64,000 bases of DNA from Actinoallomurus iriomotensis (GTDB lineage: Bacteria; Actinomycetota; Actinomycetes; Streptosporangiales; Streptosporangiaceae), in the NCBI RefSeq assembly GCF_030269445.1, contig NZ_BSTJ01000008.1, positions 248,001 through 312,000 of the forward strand, in the 5' to 3' direction. Within the stretch, counting starts at the first letter, position 1, and each line of letters begins with the position of its first letter. The notes beneath the pieces were generated by a model. The model searched no databases and was not told the origin of the DNA. It saw only the letters and a program-made list of their open reading frames with translations. Below, piece after piece: positions 39,165-47,947 of the stretch. The position numbers were made by a program, and so were the translations under genes.

Positions 39165-40088
39165 TCAACGCGACACGTCGCCGGCGCGGCCGAGCGCGAT
39201 GAGCGCCAGGTCGCGCAGCGCGACGCCGCCCGGCCGAAGGTAGTCGCTGTGCCCGCCGTCCCCCGCGGCGAACCGCCGGGCGCCGAATCCCGCTCCGGCC
39301 GGGTCCGCGCCGAAACCGACACCGAGCACCCGGACATTCGGTACGTACCGCATCCAGTCGCCGGAGGCGCGCCCCGCCCAGAGCCGCGCGGAGGTGCGCA
39401 GCCCGGCCGCGGAGGCGACGGTCATCCCCGGGCTGCCGAACACGGCGATGTCGGTCACGTCGAGGTCCTTCGCGGCGCGTCCGCAGACCACCGTGCCGTA
39501 GCTGTGGCACAGCAGCGCGACACCGGCGCCGCGCGCGTCCAGCCACGTAACCAGCGGGCGGAGGGCGCGGGCACCCTGGTCGGCGCGGCCGGTGGTGACC
39601 ACGGCGGGGCTGACCGTGGCCGGGGCGGGGTACCCGAGCCAGGCGACGACGGCCAGCCGCGCGCCGGGGGACAGCCGCTCGGCCTCGGCGTACAGGGCGC
39701 GGGCGCCCCCGCCGGGCGACGCGGTTCCGCGTGAGTCGAAGGTGGCCGGCGTCGTGTCCGCGCCGGGCACCAGCACGGCGACGCGCCGCGCGGTCGCCAG
39801 GTCGCCGACCACCTCGACCGCCCGGCCGCGCGGATCGAAGTCGAGGAACGTACGGCCGGGCGCGGCGAGCGCGCGCAGACGCTGCGACGTGCGCGGGTCC
39901 TCGGTGCCGCGCGCGGCGCTCTCGATCGCCGCGCGCTCGGCCGCGTACCGCGCGCTCAGCGCCGGTCCGGTCAGGGCGGGCAGGGGCCGCAGGGGCAGCG
40001 GCCCGGACGAGGCGTCGCCCGCCGCGGCGGTACTGAGCACGAGCGCGGCGCCCGTGAACGCGAGCAGGGTCACCCGGCGGGCCGTCAT
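39165..40088 (-). CDS. Secreted alpha/beta hydrolase, DUF1023 type
   Basis: Exported hydrolase of 307 residues with a Sec signal peptide (TARRVTLLAFTGAALVLSTAAA, cleavage near residue 22). The DUF1023 core starts GDLATARRVAVLVPGAD. The nucleophile Ser is in LLCHSYGTVVCG and the His in GDGGHSDYLRPGG. ATG 40088 follows AAGGAG, which decides the start over longer frames. The Cys residues near the nucleophile (LLCHSYGTVVCG) are unusual. The substrate is unknown; relatives are annotated as lipases or esterases. Confidence 0.85.
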   Translation of the reverse strand: MTARRVTLLAFTGAALVLSTAAAGDASSGPLPLRPLPALTGPALSARYAAERAAIESAARGTEDPRTSQRLRALAAPGRTFLDFDPRGRAVEVVGDLATARRVAVLVPGADTTPATFDSRGTASPGGGARALYAEAERLSPGARLAVVAWLGYPAPATVSPAVVTTGRADQGARALRPLVTWLDARGAGVALLCHSYGTVVCGRAAKDLDVTDIAVFGSPGMTVASAAGLRTSARLWAGRASGDWMRYVPNVRVLGVGFGADPAGAGFGARRFAAGDGGHSDYLRPGGVALRDLALIALGRAGDVSR

Positions 40089-40194
40089 CCCGATCTCCTT
40101 CCGGTCCACACCGCCCGGCCGGGTCGGCCGGGCGGCAGAACAGGAAGCTACGGACGGCCGCCCGTGCCGCGCGTCCCTCCGGAGAGCACATCCG

Positions 40195-40815
40195 CGCGTA
40201 CCTCTCAGGTACGTCGTGGGCATACGAGCGACCGAGGTTCGGCACACCCACCTGCGCAGCCGGACTCGGGCCCGGCCGCCCGAGTGGCTGGGGCGGTGCC
40301 GCTCATCCGAGCGGTCGGGGCTCGGTGTGCCCGCCTGCGCGGTCGGGGTTCGGCCTACGTGCCTGCGCGGTCGGTTGGGCCTGCGTTCCCGGGCGGCTGG
40401 GGTCGGTGCGGCGCGTCTGCGGGCCTGCGCGCTCAGGCGGCTGGGGTCGGTGCCTACGCGCCTGCGCGGCTGGCGTTGAGGCTGCTCGCCCGAGCGGTCG
40501 GCGCTCGGCGTGCCTGCCTGCGCGGTCGGGCCTGCGCGCAGGACGGCTGGGGTTGAGGCCGCGCGCCTGCGCGTCCGGGGCCGGGCCTGCGCGCCCGAGT
40601 GGACGAAATCGGGCCTGCCCGCCAGAGTGGCCGAAACTGGGTCTGCGCGCCCGGGCGGTCGGGGTTCGGGCCGCGCGTCTGCGCGCCCAAGCGGCTGGGG
40701 GTTGGGCCTGCGCGGTCGAGGTTAGGCCTGCGCCCGGGCGGCTGGGGTTGGGGCCGCGCGCCTGCCCGTACGAGTTGCCGGGGTTCGGGCCGCCCGTCCG
40801 AGCCGCCTGGGCTTG
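40195..40815 (-). repeat. Degenerate G/C-rich tandem array 3' of a response regulator
   Basis: About 620 bases are filled by some 18 imperfect units of 28-36 bases. On the minus strand a typical unit reads CCGCCCGGGCGCGCAGGC followed by a variable GCGCGGC and CCGAACCCCGA. Units vary in length and sequence, so this is not a CRISPR array. The array lies between the response regulator stop (40818) and the hydrolase promoter. No convincing gene occurs here; open frames on the plus strand are low-complexity translations of the repeat. It mirrors the array after the other response regulator at 6584. Confidence 0.8.
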
Positions 40816-40817
40816 GG

Positions 40818-41474
40818 CTACCCGCCGGGGCGGACGAGGCCGGTCTCGTACGCGTAGACCACGGCCTGGGTGCGGTCGCGCAGTTCCAGTTTCATCAGGA
40901 TGCGTCCGACGTGCGTCTTCACGGTCTGTTCGGCCAGGACGAGCTCGGCGGCGATCTCCGCGTTGGACATGCCGCGCGCCACCAGGCCGAGCACCTCGCT
41001 CTCGCGTTCGGTGAGTCCCTCCGCGAGCCGGCCGTCGGGGCCCCGCGGCGCGCCCATGCGGGCGAATTCGGCGATGAGCCGCCGGGTCACCACCGGGGCG
41101 AGCAGCGCGTCGCCCCGCGCGACGACGCGCACCGCGTCGGACAGCTCACTCGCCGAGGCGTCCTTCAGCAGGAACCCGCTGGCGCCCGAACGCAGCGCCT
41201 CGTACACGTAGTCGTCCAGGTCGAAGGTGGTCAGGACCAGCACCTTCGGCGCGGCCTCGCCCGCGGTGATGATGCGGGTGGCGGCCAGGCCGTCCATCAC
41301 CGGCATGCGGACGTCCATCAGGACCACGTCGGGGCGCAGTTCCGCCGCGCGCGCCACCGCCTCCTTCCCGTCGACCGCCTCGCCCACGACGTGGATGTCC
41401 GGCTGGGCGTTCAGCAGGATGGAGAAACCGGACCGGACCATGCCCTGGTCGTCGGCGATGAGCACACGGATCAT
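40818..41474 (-). CDS. NarL/LuxR-family response regulator (second copy type)
   Basis: This is a 218-residue regulator. The receiver has the ADDQ acidic pair, Asp54 in VVLMDVRMP, Thr in VVLTTFD and Lys in GFLLKDA. The LuxR helix-turn-helix is LTERESEVLGLVARGMSNAEIA with EQTVKTHVGRILMKLELRD. ATG 41474 overlaps the kinase stop (ATGA), which fixes the start; a longer open frame to 42311 runs through the kinase in the wrong frame. It is similar in length and order to the regulator at 5969-6625, and is likewise followed by a repeat array. Confidence 0.93.
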   Translation of the reverse strand: MIRVLIADDQGMVRSGFSILLNAQPDIHVVGEAVDGKEAVARAAELRPDVVLMDVRMPVMDGLAATRIITAGEAAPKVLVLTTFDLDDYVYEALRSGASGFLLKDASASELSDAVRVVARGDALLAPVVTRRLIAEFARMGAPRGPDGRLAEGLTERESEVLGLVARGMSNAEIAAELVLAEQTVKTHVGRILMKLELRDRTQAVVYAYETGLVRPGG

Positions 41475-42658
41475 GCGGTGGCCTTCTGGTACGGGAGGAC
41501 GGCGGTGACGGCGAACCCGCCGTCGGGCCGGGGGCCGACGGCGAGCGTGCCGCCGAGCATGCTCGCACGTTCGCGCATGCCGACGAGACCGTGGCCGCCG
41601 CCGCTCTCGGCGACCGGCCGGGGCGCGGTGCCGGGACCGTTGACGACGCGCAGGCGCAGTTCGTCGGAGCGGTAGTCGATGTCGACGGTCACCGATGCGC
41701 CCGGCGCGTGCTTCATGGCGTTGCTGAGCGCCTCCTGCAGGATGCGGTGCGCCGACAGCGCCACCCCCTGCGGCAGCGGCGGCGGTTCGCCGGTCGAGGA
41801 GACCTCGACGGTCAGCCCGCCGCTCCGGGCGGAGGCGACGACCTCCTCCAGGCGGTCGAGGCCGGGCTGCGGCGTGGTCTCCGGCGTGTGGCCGGTGCGC
41901 AGCACACCGAGGACGCGGCGCAGCTCGGTCAGCCCTTCGAGGGCGCTGGCGCGGATGTCGGCGAAGCTCTCGGCCAGTTCGGGCGGGGGATCGGTGACCT
42001 TGTACGGCGCGGCCTCGGCCTGGATCGCGATGACCGACATGTGGTGGGCGACGACGTCGTGCAGCTCGCGTGCGATCCGCTGGCGCTCCTCCAGCACGGC
42101 CGTCTCGGCCGCGTGCCGCGCCTCCTGCTCGGCGAGCACCTGCCGGGTGGTGCGCCGCATCCGTACGAGATGGCCGGCGACGAGGGGGACCAACATGGGA
42201 ACCGCGACCGCGGCGGTGGACGAGTCGACCACCGCCGCGCCGACGACCGTGACGACGGCGGCGCCGGCCGTGACGCGGTTGCCGCCACGGACCCCCACCG
42301 CGTACAGGCACAGCAGGTAGACCACGACGGCGCCCGGAAGGTAGGGCAGGCTAAGGCCCTGAGCGAGGAGCAGGGCGCGGGCGGCCAGGACCCCGCCGGC
42401 CGAGCACAGCCACGCGGCGAGCGGCCGCCGGTCGCGGAGCGTGAGCGGCGCCGCGGTGATGAACGAGACGAGGATGAGCAGGACGTCGGAGGGATGACCG
42501 GGGGACGGGTGCGGCGGGCGCGGAACGGCGTTGTCGAGGGCGAAGAACAGCAGGGCGATGACGAAGTCCAACGCCACGACGATGTCGACGCGGCCCACCC
42601 GCAGGCGGGAGCGGATGCGCCCACGCCGCGGCGCCGCGGCGCTCCGCTCACCGGTCAT
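41471..42658 (-). CDS. Two-component sensor histidine kinase
   Basis: Kinase partner of the adjacent regulator, 395 residues. Four to five membrane segments occupy about residues 25-165 (for example VVALDFVIALLFFALDN). The phosphoacceptor His200 lies in RIARELHDVVAHHMSVI, and the HATPase domain has ALSNAMKHAPGASV and GGGHGLVGMRERASMLGG. It is transcribed divergently from the PHP gene. The extracellular loops are short, suggesting sensing inside the membrane. Confidence 0.92.
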   Translation of the reverse strand: MTGERSAAAPRRGRIRSRLRVGRVDIVVALDFVIALLFFALDNAVPRPPHPSPGHPSDVLLILVSFITAAPLTLRDRRPLAAWLCSAGGVLAARALLLAQGLSLPYLPGAVVVYLLCLYAVGVRGGNRVTAGAAVVTVVGAAVVDSSTAAVAVPMLVPLVAGHLVRMRRTTRQVLAEQEARHAAETAVLEERQRIARELHDVVAHHMSVIAIQAEAAPYKVTDPPPELAESFADIRASALEGLTELRRVLGVLRTGHTPETTPQPGLDRLEEVVASARSGGLTVEVSSTGEPPPLPQGVALSAHRILQEALSNAMKHAPGASVTVDIDYRSDELRLRVVNGPGTAPRPVAESGGGHGLVGMRERASMLGGTLAVGPRPDGGFAVTAVLPYQKATA

Positions 42659-42755
42659 GCGCCGAGCTTAGGGGGCCGCGCACGCGGGACGCGTCCGACG
42701 TCAGAGGGATCCCGCGGGTGCTACTCCGGTATGGGGCACGGGTAGAAAGAAGGCC

Positions 42756-43778
42756 ATGGATCCCCTCGAGGCACTCAAACGCATCGCGTTCCTGCTGGAG
42801 CGCGCCGGCGAGGCGACCTACCGCGTGCGCGCGTTCCGCCGCGCGGCCGCGACGGTCGAGCGCACCCCGGCCGGCGACCTGGCCGCCCGCGCGCGAGCCG
42901 GCACGCTGGAGGAGCTGTCCGGCGTCGGCAAGGTCACCGCACTGGTGATCAAGGAGGCGCTCGACGGGGAGACGCCCGTGTACCTGCGGCGGCTCGAGGC
43001 GACCGAGGGGCAGCCGCTCGACGAGGCCGCGGAGGCGCTGCGTGCGGCGTTGCGCGGCGACCTGCACACGCACTCGGACTGGTCGGACGGGGGTTCGCCG
43101 ATCGAGGAGATGGCGGCGGCCGCGATCGGCATCGGCCACGACTACGTCGCGCTGACCGACCACTCGCCGCGGCTGAAGGTGGCGAACGGCCTGTCGCCGG
43201 AGCGGCTCCGTTCACAGCTCGACGTGGTCGCGGCGCTGAACAAGGAGCTCGCGCCGTTCCGCATCCTGACCGGCATCGAGGTCGACATCCTCGACGACGG
43301 CTCGCTCGACCAGGACTCCGAGCTGCTGGCCGAGCTCGACGTCGTCGTCGCCAGTGTGCACTCCAAGCTGCGCATGCCGTCGGCCGAGATGACCCCGCGC
43401 ATGCTGGCCGCCATCGAGAACCCGCGCGTCAACGTCCTCGGCCACTGCACCGGCCGCATCGTCGCGGCCGGTGGCCGCCGCGGCGGCAAGCGGCCCGAGT
43501 CGGAGTTCGACGCCGAGCGGGTCTTCGCCGCCTGCGTACGGCACGACGTCGCGGTGGAGATCAACTCCCGGCCGGACCGGCTCGACCCGCCCAAACGCCT
43601 GCTGCGCCCCGCGCTGGAGGCGGGCTGCCGGTTCTCCATCGACTCCGACGCCCACGCGCCGGGTCAGCTCGACTGGCAGCCGTTCGGGTGTGAGCGCGCG
43701 GCCCGGTGCGGCGTGCCCCCGGAGCGCGTCGTCAACACGATGGGCCTGGACGACCTGCTCGCCTGGGCCGCCGGCTGA
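42756..43778 (+). CDS. Helix-hairpin-helix plus PHP phosphoesterase (PolX-like without polymerase core)
   Basis: The product has 340 residues. The N-terminus (about 1-75) resembles the 8-kDa/HhH region of X-family polymerases, with RVRAFRRAAATVE and ELSGVGKVTALVI. The C-terminal PHP domain (about 105-330) shows metal ligands GDLHTHSDWSDGG, DYVALTDHSPRL, IEVDIL, VVASVHSKL, GHCTGR and SIDSDAHAPGQ. The central nucleotidyl-transferase palm of full PolX is missing, so this is a DNA-repair-type exonuclease or phosphatase rather than a polymerase. ATG 42756 has an AGAAAG box upstream. Confidence 0.88.
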   Translation: MDPLEALKRIAFLLERAGEATYRVRAFRRAAATVERTPAGDLAARARAGTLEELSGVGKVTALVIKEALDGETPVYLRRLEATEGQPLDEAAEALRAALRGDLHTHSDWSDGGSPIEEMAAAAIGIGHDYVALTDHSPRLKVANGLSPERLRSQLDVVAALNKELAPFRILTGIEVDILDDGSLDQDSELLAELDVVVASVHSKLRMPSAEMTPRMLAAIENPRVNVLGHCTGRIVAAGGRRGGKRPESEFDAERVFAACVRHDVAVEINSRPDRLDPPKRLLRPALEAGCRFSIDSDAHAPGQLDWQPFGCERAARCGVPPERVVNTMGLDDLLAWAAG

Positions 43779-44023
43779 CGCCGGTCAGGGCGTGATGTCG
43801 GTGCGCCGCCCGCCGTCGAGGTCCCGCCGAGCTGATGGACGGCCTGGTGCGGGCCTCACCCTGCGGGACCGTGAGCCGATGATGGCCGAGCTCCTGGCCA
43901 AGGTGATCTGACCGTTCCGACCTGCGGAGACGCCCTCTGGTCGGCTGGTAGCGGCATGGATACACGTGGGCAACATGCCGGAAATGTCGATAGGGCACCT
44001 TGTTCGGCAGGGAGGTGAGCGTT

Positions 44024-44647
44024 TTGTCGCTCTTGCGCATCCGAATCAAGCTGCCGGACCGGCCGGGATCACTCGGTACGGTCGCCCGCACGCTGGGCGC
44101 CGCCGGCGCCGACATCGTCCAGGTGGTGGTGCTGGAGCGTGCCGCGGGCCGCGCCGTCGACGACGTCACGGTCACCTGGCCGGACGGCGTCTCGCTCGAC
44201 GTCCTGTGCGACGCGCTGTACTCGGTCCGCGGTGTCGTGGTCGACGGGGTCTGGCGTACCACCGAGGCGCCGGGCGTCTTCTCCGACGTCGAGGTCGTGG
44301 GCCAGATGGCCTCGAACCCGCCGAACGGCGTCGTCGCGCTGGTCGAGGCGGTGCCCAAGATCTTCGGCGCCGACTGGGCCGCCATGCTGACCCCGGACGG
44401 CACGGTGGTGCACGCGAGCTGGCAGGCGCCCGACCCGGTGGTACCGCCGCCGCTGCCCGCCTCCTCCGGCCGCGCCTTCACCGGCGAGGACGGGGTCCGG
44501 TACGCCTGCGTGCCGGTCGGCGGTGCCACGCAGACGTTGCTCCTGGCCCGGGTGGCGGCCCCGCCGTTCCACCGGACGGAGATCGAGCGGCTGATCCAGC
44601 TCGCGACCGCGGCCGAGGCCGTATTGGGCGTTTCAGCTGCGGCATGA
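44024..44647 (+). CDS. ACT-domain protein
   Basis: Regulatory protein of about 207 residues. An N-terminal ACT domain begins LLRIRIKLPDRPGSLGTVARTLGAAGADI, the amino-acid binding signature. A second ligand-type domain follows, with FGADWAAMLTPDGTVVHAS. TTG 44024 is used because GGAGG lies eight bases before it; a TTG at 44000 is alternative. It has no DNA-binding helix and no enzyme domain, so it may sense an amino acid for a partner. It is followed 13 bases later by the cation transporter gene and may share its transcript. Confidence 0.8.
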   Translation: MSLLRIRIKLPDRPGSLGTVARTLGAAGADIVQVVVLERAAGRAVDDVTVTWPDGVSLDVLCDALYSVRGVVVDGVWRTTEAPGVFSDVEVVGQMASNPPNGVVALVEAVPKIFGADWAAMLTPDGTVVHASWQAPDPVVPPPLPASSGRAFTGEDGVRYACVPVGGATQTLLLARVAAPPFHRTEIERLIQLATAAEAVLGVSAAA

Positions 44648-44660
44648 CACGCTATGGCGC

Positions 44661-45650
44661 GTGGCGAAGGTAAAGAAACAGAAAGGCCTGCTGACCGTCC
44701 TGTTGGCGCTCGCGGCCAATCTGGGCATCGCGCTGGCCAAGACGGCCGCCGCGCTGATAACCGGTTCGGCGTCCATGGCGGCGGAGGCGGGACACTCGTT
44801 CGTCGACTCGATCAACGAGGTGTTCCTCCTCACCGCGCTGCGGCGCAGTAAGCGGCCCGCGGACTCGCGGCATCCCTTCGGCCACGGCACCGAGCGCTAC
44901 TTCTGGTCGCTGCTCGTCGCCGTGTGCATCTTCGGGATGGGTGCGCTGTTCGCGTTCATCCAGGGCATCGGGGCGCTTCTCGGCAAGGGCGCCGAGGAGG
45001 CCAGCCCGCTCATCGGCTACGTCGTGCTGGCGATCTCGGCCGTGCTGGAGTTCATCTCGTGGCGGCAGGCGTTCCGCGAGACCCGGCAGCACGCGCGCGA
45101 GCGCGACCAGGGCTTCCTGGAGTTCCTCCGCACGACCGACGACCCGACCGCCAAGTCCGTCCTGTTCGAGGACTCGGCGGCGCTGCTCGGCATCGCCTTC
45201 GCCGCTCTCGGCCTGCTGACGCACCAGCTGACCGGCTCGGCCGTCGGTGACGGCATCGCCTCGCTGCTCATCGGCCTGATGCTGTCGCTGGTCGCGTTCC
45301 TGCTCGGCCGGACGAACCGGGAGCTGCTCGTCGGCCGCCAGGCGCGGCCGGAGGTGCTGGAGGGCATGCGCCGGATGCTGACGAACGCGCCCGAGGTCGA
45401 GGAGCTCGTCGACCTGCTGACGATGAACGTCGGCACCGACCAGGTGCTCGTCTGCGCCCGGCTGGACTTCGACGACTCCCTCGGCGCCGCCGACGTCGAA
45501 CGCGCGTGCGCGCGGCTCGACGGCGAGCTGCACGAGGCTTACCACGAGGTCTATGAGGTGTTCCTCGAACCCGTACCCCGCGACGACTCCGGCCTGCGCG
45601 AACGCGTTCTGGCCCGGTACGGCAGGCAAATCGCCGACGAGACCGCCTGA
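44661..45650 (+). CDS. Cation diffusion facilitator family transporter
   Basis: Divalent-metal/proton antiporter of 329 residues, exporting Zn2+, Mn2+ or Fe2+. Helix 2 carries the metal site AEAGHSFVDS (HxxxD) and helix 5 EDSAALLG. The first helix begins LTVLLALAANLGIALAK, and residues 230-329 form a cytoplasmic ferredoxin-like domain. The HPFGHGTERYFWSL block is a family hallmark. The GTG start lies 13 bases after the ACT gene. Confidence 0.9.
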   Translation: MAKVKKQKGLLTVLLALAANLGIALAKTAAALITGSASMAAEAGHSFVDSINEVFLLTALRRSKRPADSRHPFGHGTERYFWSLLVAVCIFGMGALFAFIQGIGALLGKGAEEASPLIGYVVLAISAVLEFISWRQAFRETRQHARERDQGFLEFLRTTDDPTAKSVLFEDSAALLGIAFAALGLLTHQLTGSAVGDGIASLLIGLMLSLVAFLLGRTNRELLVGRQARPEVLEGMRRMLTNAPEVEELVDLLTMNVGTDQVLVCARLDFDDSLGAADVERACARLDGELHEAYHEVYEVFLEPVPRDDSGLRERVLARYGRQIADETA

Positions 45651-45666
45651 CGGCGTTCGCCGGTAA

Positions 45667-45676
45667 ATGTCGGTGT
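45667..45676. promoter_or_regulatory. Site shared by WYL and VOC promoters
   Basis: ATGTCGGTGT lies 20 bases before the GTG of the WYL regulator. Its exact reverse complement occurs at 46413-46422, upstream of the VOC gene. Confidence 0.45.
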
Positions 45677-45695
45677 CGCGACCTACGTTCGGGGC

Positions 45696-46400
45696 GTGAA
45701 CCGTACCGACCGCCTCTACGCGATCGTCGAAGAACTCCGGGCGAGCGCGCCCGGCCGGCGCAGCGCCCGTTCGCTCGCCGACCGTTTCGACGTCAGCGTC
45801 CGCACCATCGAACGCGACGTGAGCGCGCTTCAGCAGGCGGGCGTGCCGATCTACGCCGACACCGGGCGCGGCGGCGGCTACACCCTCGACCGCACCCGCA
45901 CCCTGCCCCCGATGAACTTCACTCCGGCCGAGGCGGTCGCCGTGGGCATCGCGCTGGGCCGGGCCACGGAAGCGCCGTTCGCCCGGTCCGCGCGCACCGC
46001 CCTGCTCAAGATCATCGCTGCGATGTCGGCCGCCGACGGCGCCGAGGCGCGCGAACTGGCCGAGCGGATCCGGTTCCTGGTGCCGGGCGGGGAGGACGAC
46101 CGTGCCGTCGTGCCCGCCGTCGTCGAGGAGGCCGTGGCCCTGCGGCAGGTGGTGCGGCTGGCCTACGTCGACCGCAACGGCACCGAGACCGAACGCGACG
46201 TCGAGCCGGTCGCGTTCGTGTCGGGCGCGCGCGACTGGTACCTCGTCGGCTGGTGCCGCCTGCGCGAGGGCCCGCGCCTGTTCCGCATGGACCGCGTCCG
46301 CCGGGCGTCCCTGCTGGAGGAGACCGCGCCCGTACGCGACTTCGGCGAGATGGCCCCGCGCGTTCCGGACCTGGTGGCACACGCACTCCAACTCGGCTGA
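45696..46400 (+). CDS. YafY-type WYL-domain transcriptional regulator
   Basis: Regulator of 234 residues. An HTH_11 domain (about 1-60) has RSARSLADRFDVSVRTIERDVSALQQAG. A WYL domain (about 130-210) has VRLAYVDRNGTETERDVEPVAFVSGARDWYLVGWCR, where DWYLVGWC holds the WYL-like core. Such proteins sense nucleotides or DNA damage and often repress themselves and neighbours. A matching operator candidate is present upstream of it and of the VOC gene that follows. Confidence 0.9.
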   Translation: MNRTDRLYAIVEELRASAPGRRSARSLADRFDVSVRTIERDVSALQQAGVPIYADTGRGGGYTLDRTRTLPPMNFTPAEAVAVGIALGRATEAPFARSARTALLKIIAAMSAADGAEARELAERIRFLVPGGEDDRAVVPAVVEEAVALRQVVRLAYVDRNGTETERDVEPVAFVSGARDWYLVGWCRLREGPRLFRMDRVRRASLLEETAPVRDFGEMAPRVPDLVAHALQLG

Positions 46401-46412
46401 ACTCCCCGGGAA

Positions 46413-46422
46413 ACACCGACAT
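46413..46422. promoter_or_regulatory. Second copy of the WYL-associated site
   Basis: ACACCGACAT is the reverse complement of the site at 45667-45676. It lies 76 bases before the VOC start and 12 bases after the WYL stop. Confidence 0.45.
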
Positions 46423-46498
46423 AGGGCTGTCGCTGGCGGACGGGATCGTACGTGTCGTCCGCGCGGATCCGCGCGGAGTCCCGGATCGGAAGGCGACG

Positions 46499-46867
46499 AT
46501 GATGAGTGCTCAGTACAACGCGGTGGGATGGTTCGAGGTCGCGACCGACCGGCCGGAGGAGGCCCAGAAGTTCTACGGCGAGCTGTTCGGCTGGACGTTC
46601 GCCGGCGACGGGCCGTACCGGGAGATCACGGCGCCGGGCGCCGACCACGTCAGTGGGGGTCTCTTCGACTCGGAGGGCGGGTTCCCCGGCTACGCCATCT
46701 TCTACGTGACGGTCGAGGACGTGGCGGCGGCCCTGGCGAAGGCGGAGTCGCTCGGCGCGAAGGCGATCGTGCCGCCGACCACCACGCCGGACGGCCTGGT
46801 CTTCGCCCAGCTGCGCGACACCACCGGCAACCACTTCGGCATCTTCACCCCGCCGCCGAGCGCCTGA
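46499..46867 (+). CDS. VOC-family (glyoxalase-like) protein
   Basis: Small metal-dependent or resistance-type vicinal-oxygen-chelate protein of 122 residues. Two beta-alpha-beta-beta-beta modules are visible: VGWFEVATDRPEEAQKFYGELFGW and IFYVTVEDVAAALAKAESLG, ending NHFGIFTPP. GGAAGG lies before the twin ATG at 46499/46502. It follows the WYL regulator and probably belongs to its regulon. The substrate is not known; the family includes antibiotic-sequestering and isomerase members. Confidence 0.85.
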   Translation: MMSAQYNAVGWFEVATDRPEEAQKFYGELFGWTFAGDGPYREITAPGADHVSGGLFDSEGGFPGYAIFYVTVEDVAAALAKAESLGAKAIVPPTTTPDGLVFAQLRDTTGNHFGIFTPPPSA

Positions 46868-46906
46868 GCTCGGGCGGGTGGGCGCTCGCGGGCGCGTCCG
46901 CCCGCC

Positions 46907-47851
46907 TCAACGGCGGGGCGCGTGGACCTGATCGAGGCCCGCGCGCAGGGTACGGGCGAGCGCGGTGGCGTTTCCGGTCTCCCAGAAGTGCAGGTAGAAC
47001 AGGCGCGGCTGCTCGTACAGCATGTGGTTGTGCAGCTCGACGATGGTCATGCCGTGCGAGCGCAGGGCGTTGATCACCGGGTTGACCTGGTCGGCGGTCA
47101 TCGTGAAGTCGCCGTTGACCGCGGCGCGTCCGGCTCCGAGCGGCTGGAACATCAGCAGCGTCGAGGCCTCCATCAGGTACGGCAGCGTGACGTGGGCGCG
47201 GGTGTCAGTGATCTTCTGGGCGACGGGGATGTGATACTGCAGCACGCCGTGCTCGTCCTCGCCCCTGGCGCCGATGACGCGGTCCAGGGCCGCGGTGTCC
47301 AGGGCGACCGGGGGTTCGGTGCCCTCCGGCTGGTGGAGGGGGATGCCGGTCTGCGCGAGAGCGGTGTGCACCGTACGGGCGATGCGGACGGGATCGCCCT
47401 GGGCCCAGTAGTGCATCCACCACAGGCGCGGGGTCTCGTCCTGGAGGTGCTTGTGCAGGGCGGTGATCTCCACGCCGCCCTGCCGCAGGCGGTCGGCGAC
47501 CCGGTTCACCTCGGGGCCGGTCAGCGTGACCTCACCGATCATCAGGGCTCGGCCGGGAGCGGTCTGGTGGAAGGAGGCCTCGGCGTTCAGCTCCATGCCG
47601 GGGTTCTCCCGTACGCCGGCGTTGACGACGTGCAGGTCGGTGCGCAGCCACTCGGCGGTGTGCACGCCGCCGGCCTCGCTCTGCAGCGGCCGGCCGATGG
47701 CGCGGCCCACGGCGTTCCAGTCGATGCCGCCCGCCTTCGCCGGGGCCGTGCCGCCGGTGAGGGCGAGCGCGGCGGCCGTCGCCAGGCCGAGGACACGGTA
47801 TCGCCAGTGCGCCGGTGAGGCGCGTACCTGCCACGGGAACGGACCGGACAT
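46907..47851 (-). CDS. Secreted protein with two DUF1259 domains (LpqO/LppY-like)
   Basis: Exported protein of 314 residues. A signal peptide with a long basic N-region ends near AKAGG (residue 40). Two homologous DUF1259 repeats follow: one with ALHKHLQDETPRLWWMHYWAQGD, another with ELHNHMLYEQPRLFYLHFWETGN. GGAGG before ATG 47851 supports the start. It lacks a lipobox, unlike mycobacterial LpqO/LppY, so it is probably released or wall-associated. Function is unknown; repeated His and Trp clusters suggest metal or ligand binding. Confidence 0.88.
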   Translation of the reverse strand: MSGPFPWQVRASPAHWRYRVLGLATAAALALTGGTAPAKAGGIDWNAVGRAIGRPLQSEAGGVHTAEWLRTDLHVVNAGVRENPGMELNAEASFHQTAPGRALMIGEVTLTGPEVNRVADRLRQGGVEITALHKHLQDETPRLWWMHYWAQGDPVRIARTVHTALAQTGIPLHQPEGTEPPVALDTAALDRVIGARGEDEHGVLQYHIPVAQKITDTRAHVTLPYLMEASTLLMFQPLGAGRAAVNGDFTMTADQVNPVINALRSHGMTIVELHNHMLYEQPRLFYLHFWETGNATALARTLRAGLDQVHAPRR

Positions 47852-47947
47852 CGTCTTCCTCCCCCCGTCGGCCGAGGTGTCGGATGCCGCTATATGAGCC
47901 GTTCCCCGGTTGTCGGGGTGCGTACCGTGTTTCCGGCCTCGGGGCGG

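Noticed and set aside
40195-40815. CRISPR-like spacing in the repeat array
   Set aside because: Units differ in length and sequence, there are no constant repeats with unique spacers, and no cas gene is nearby.
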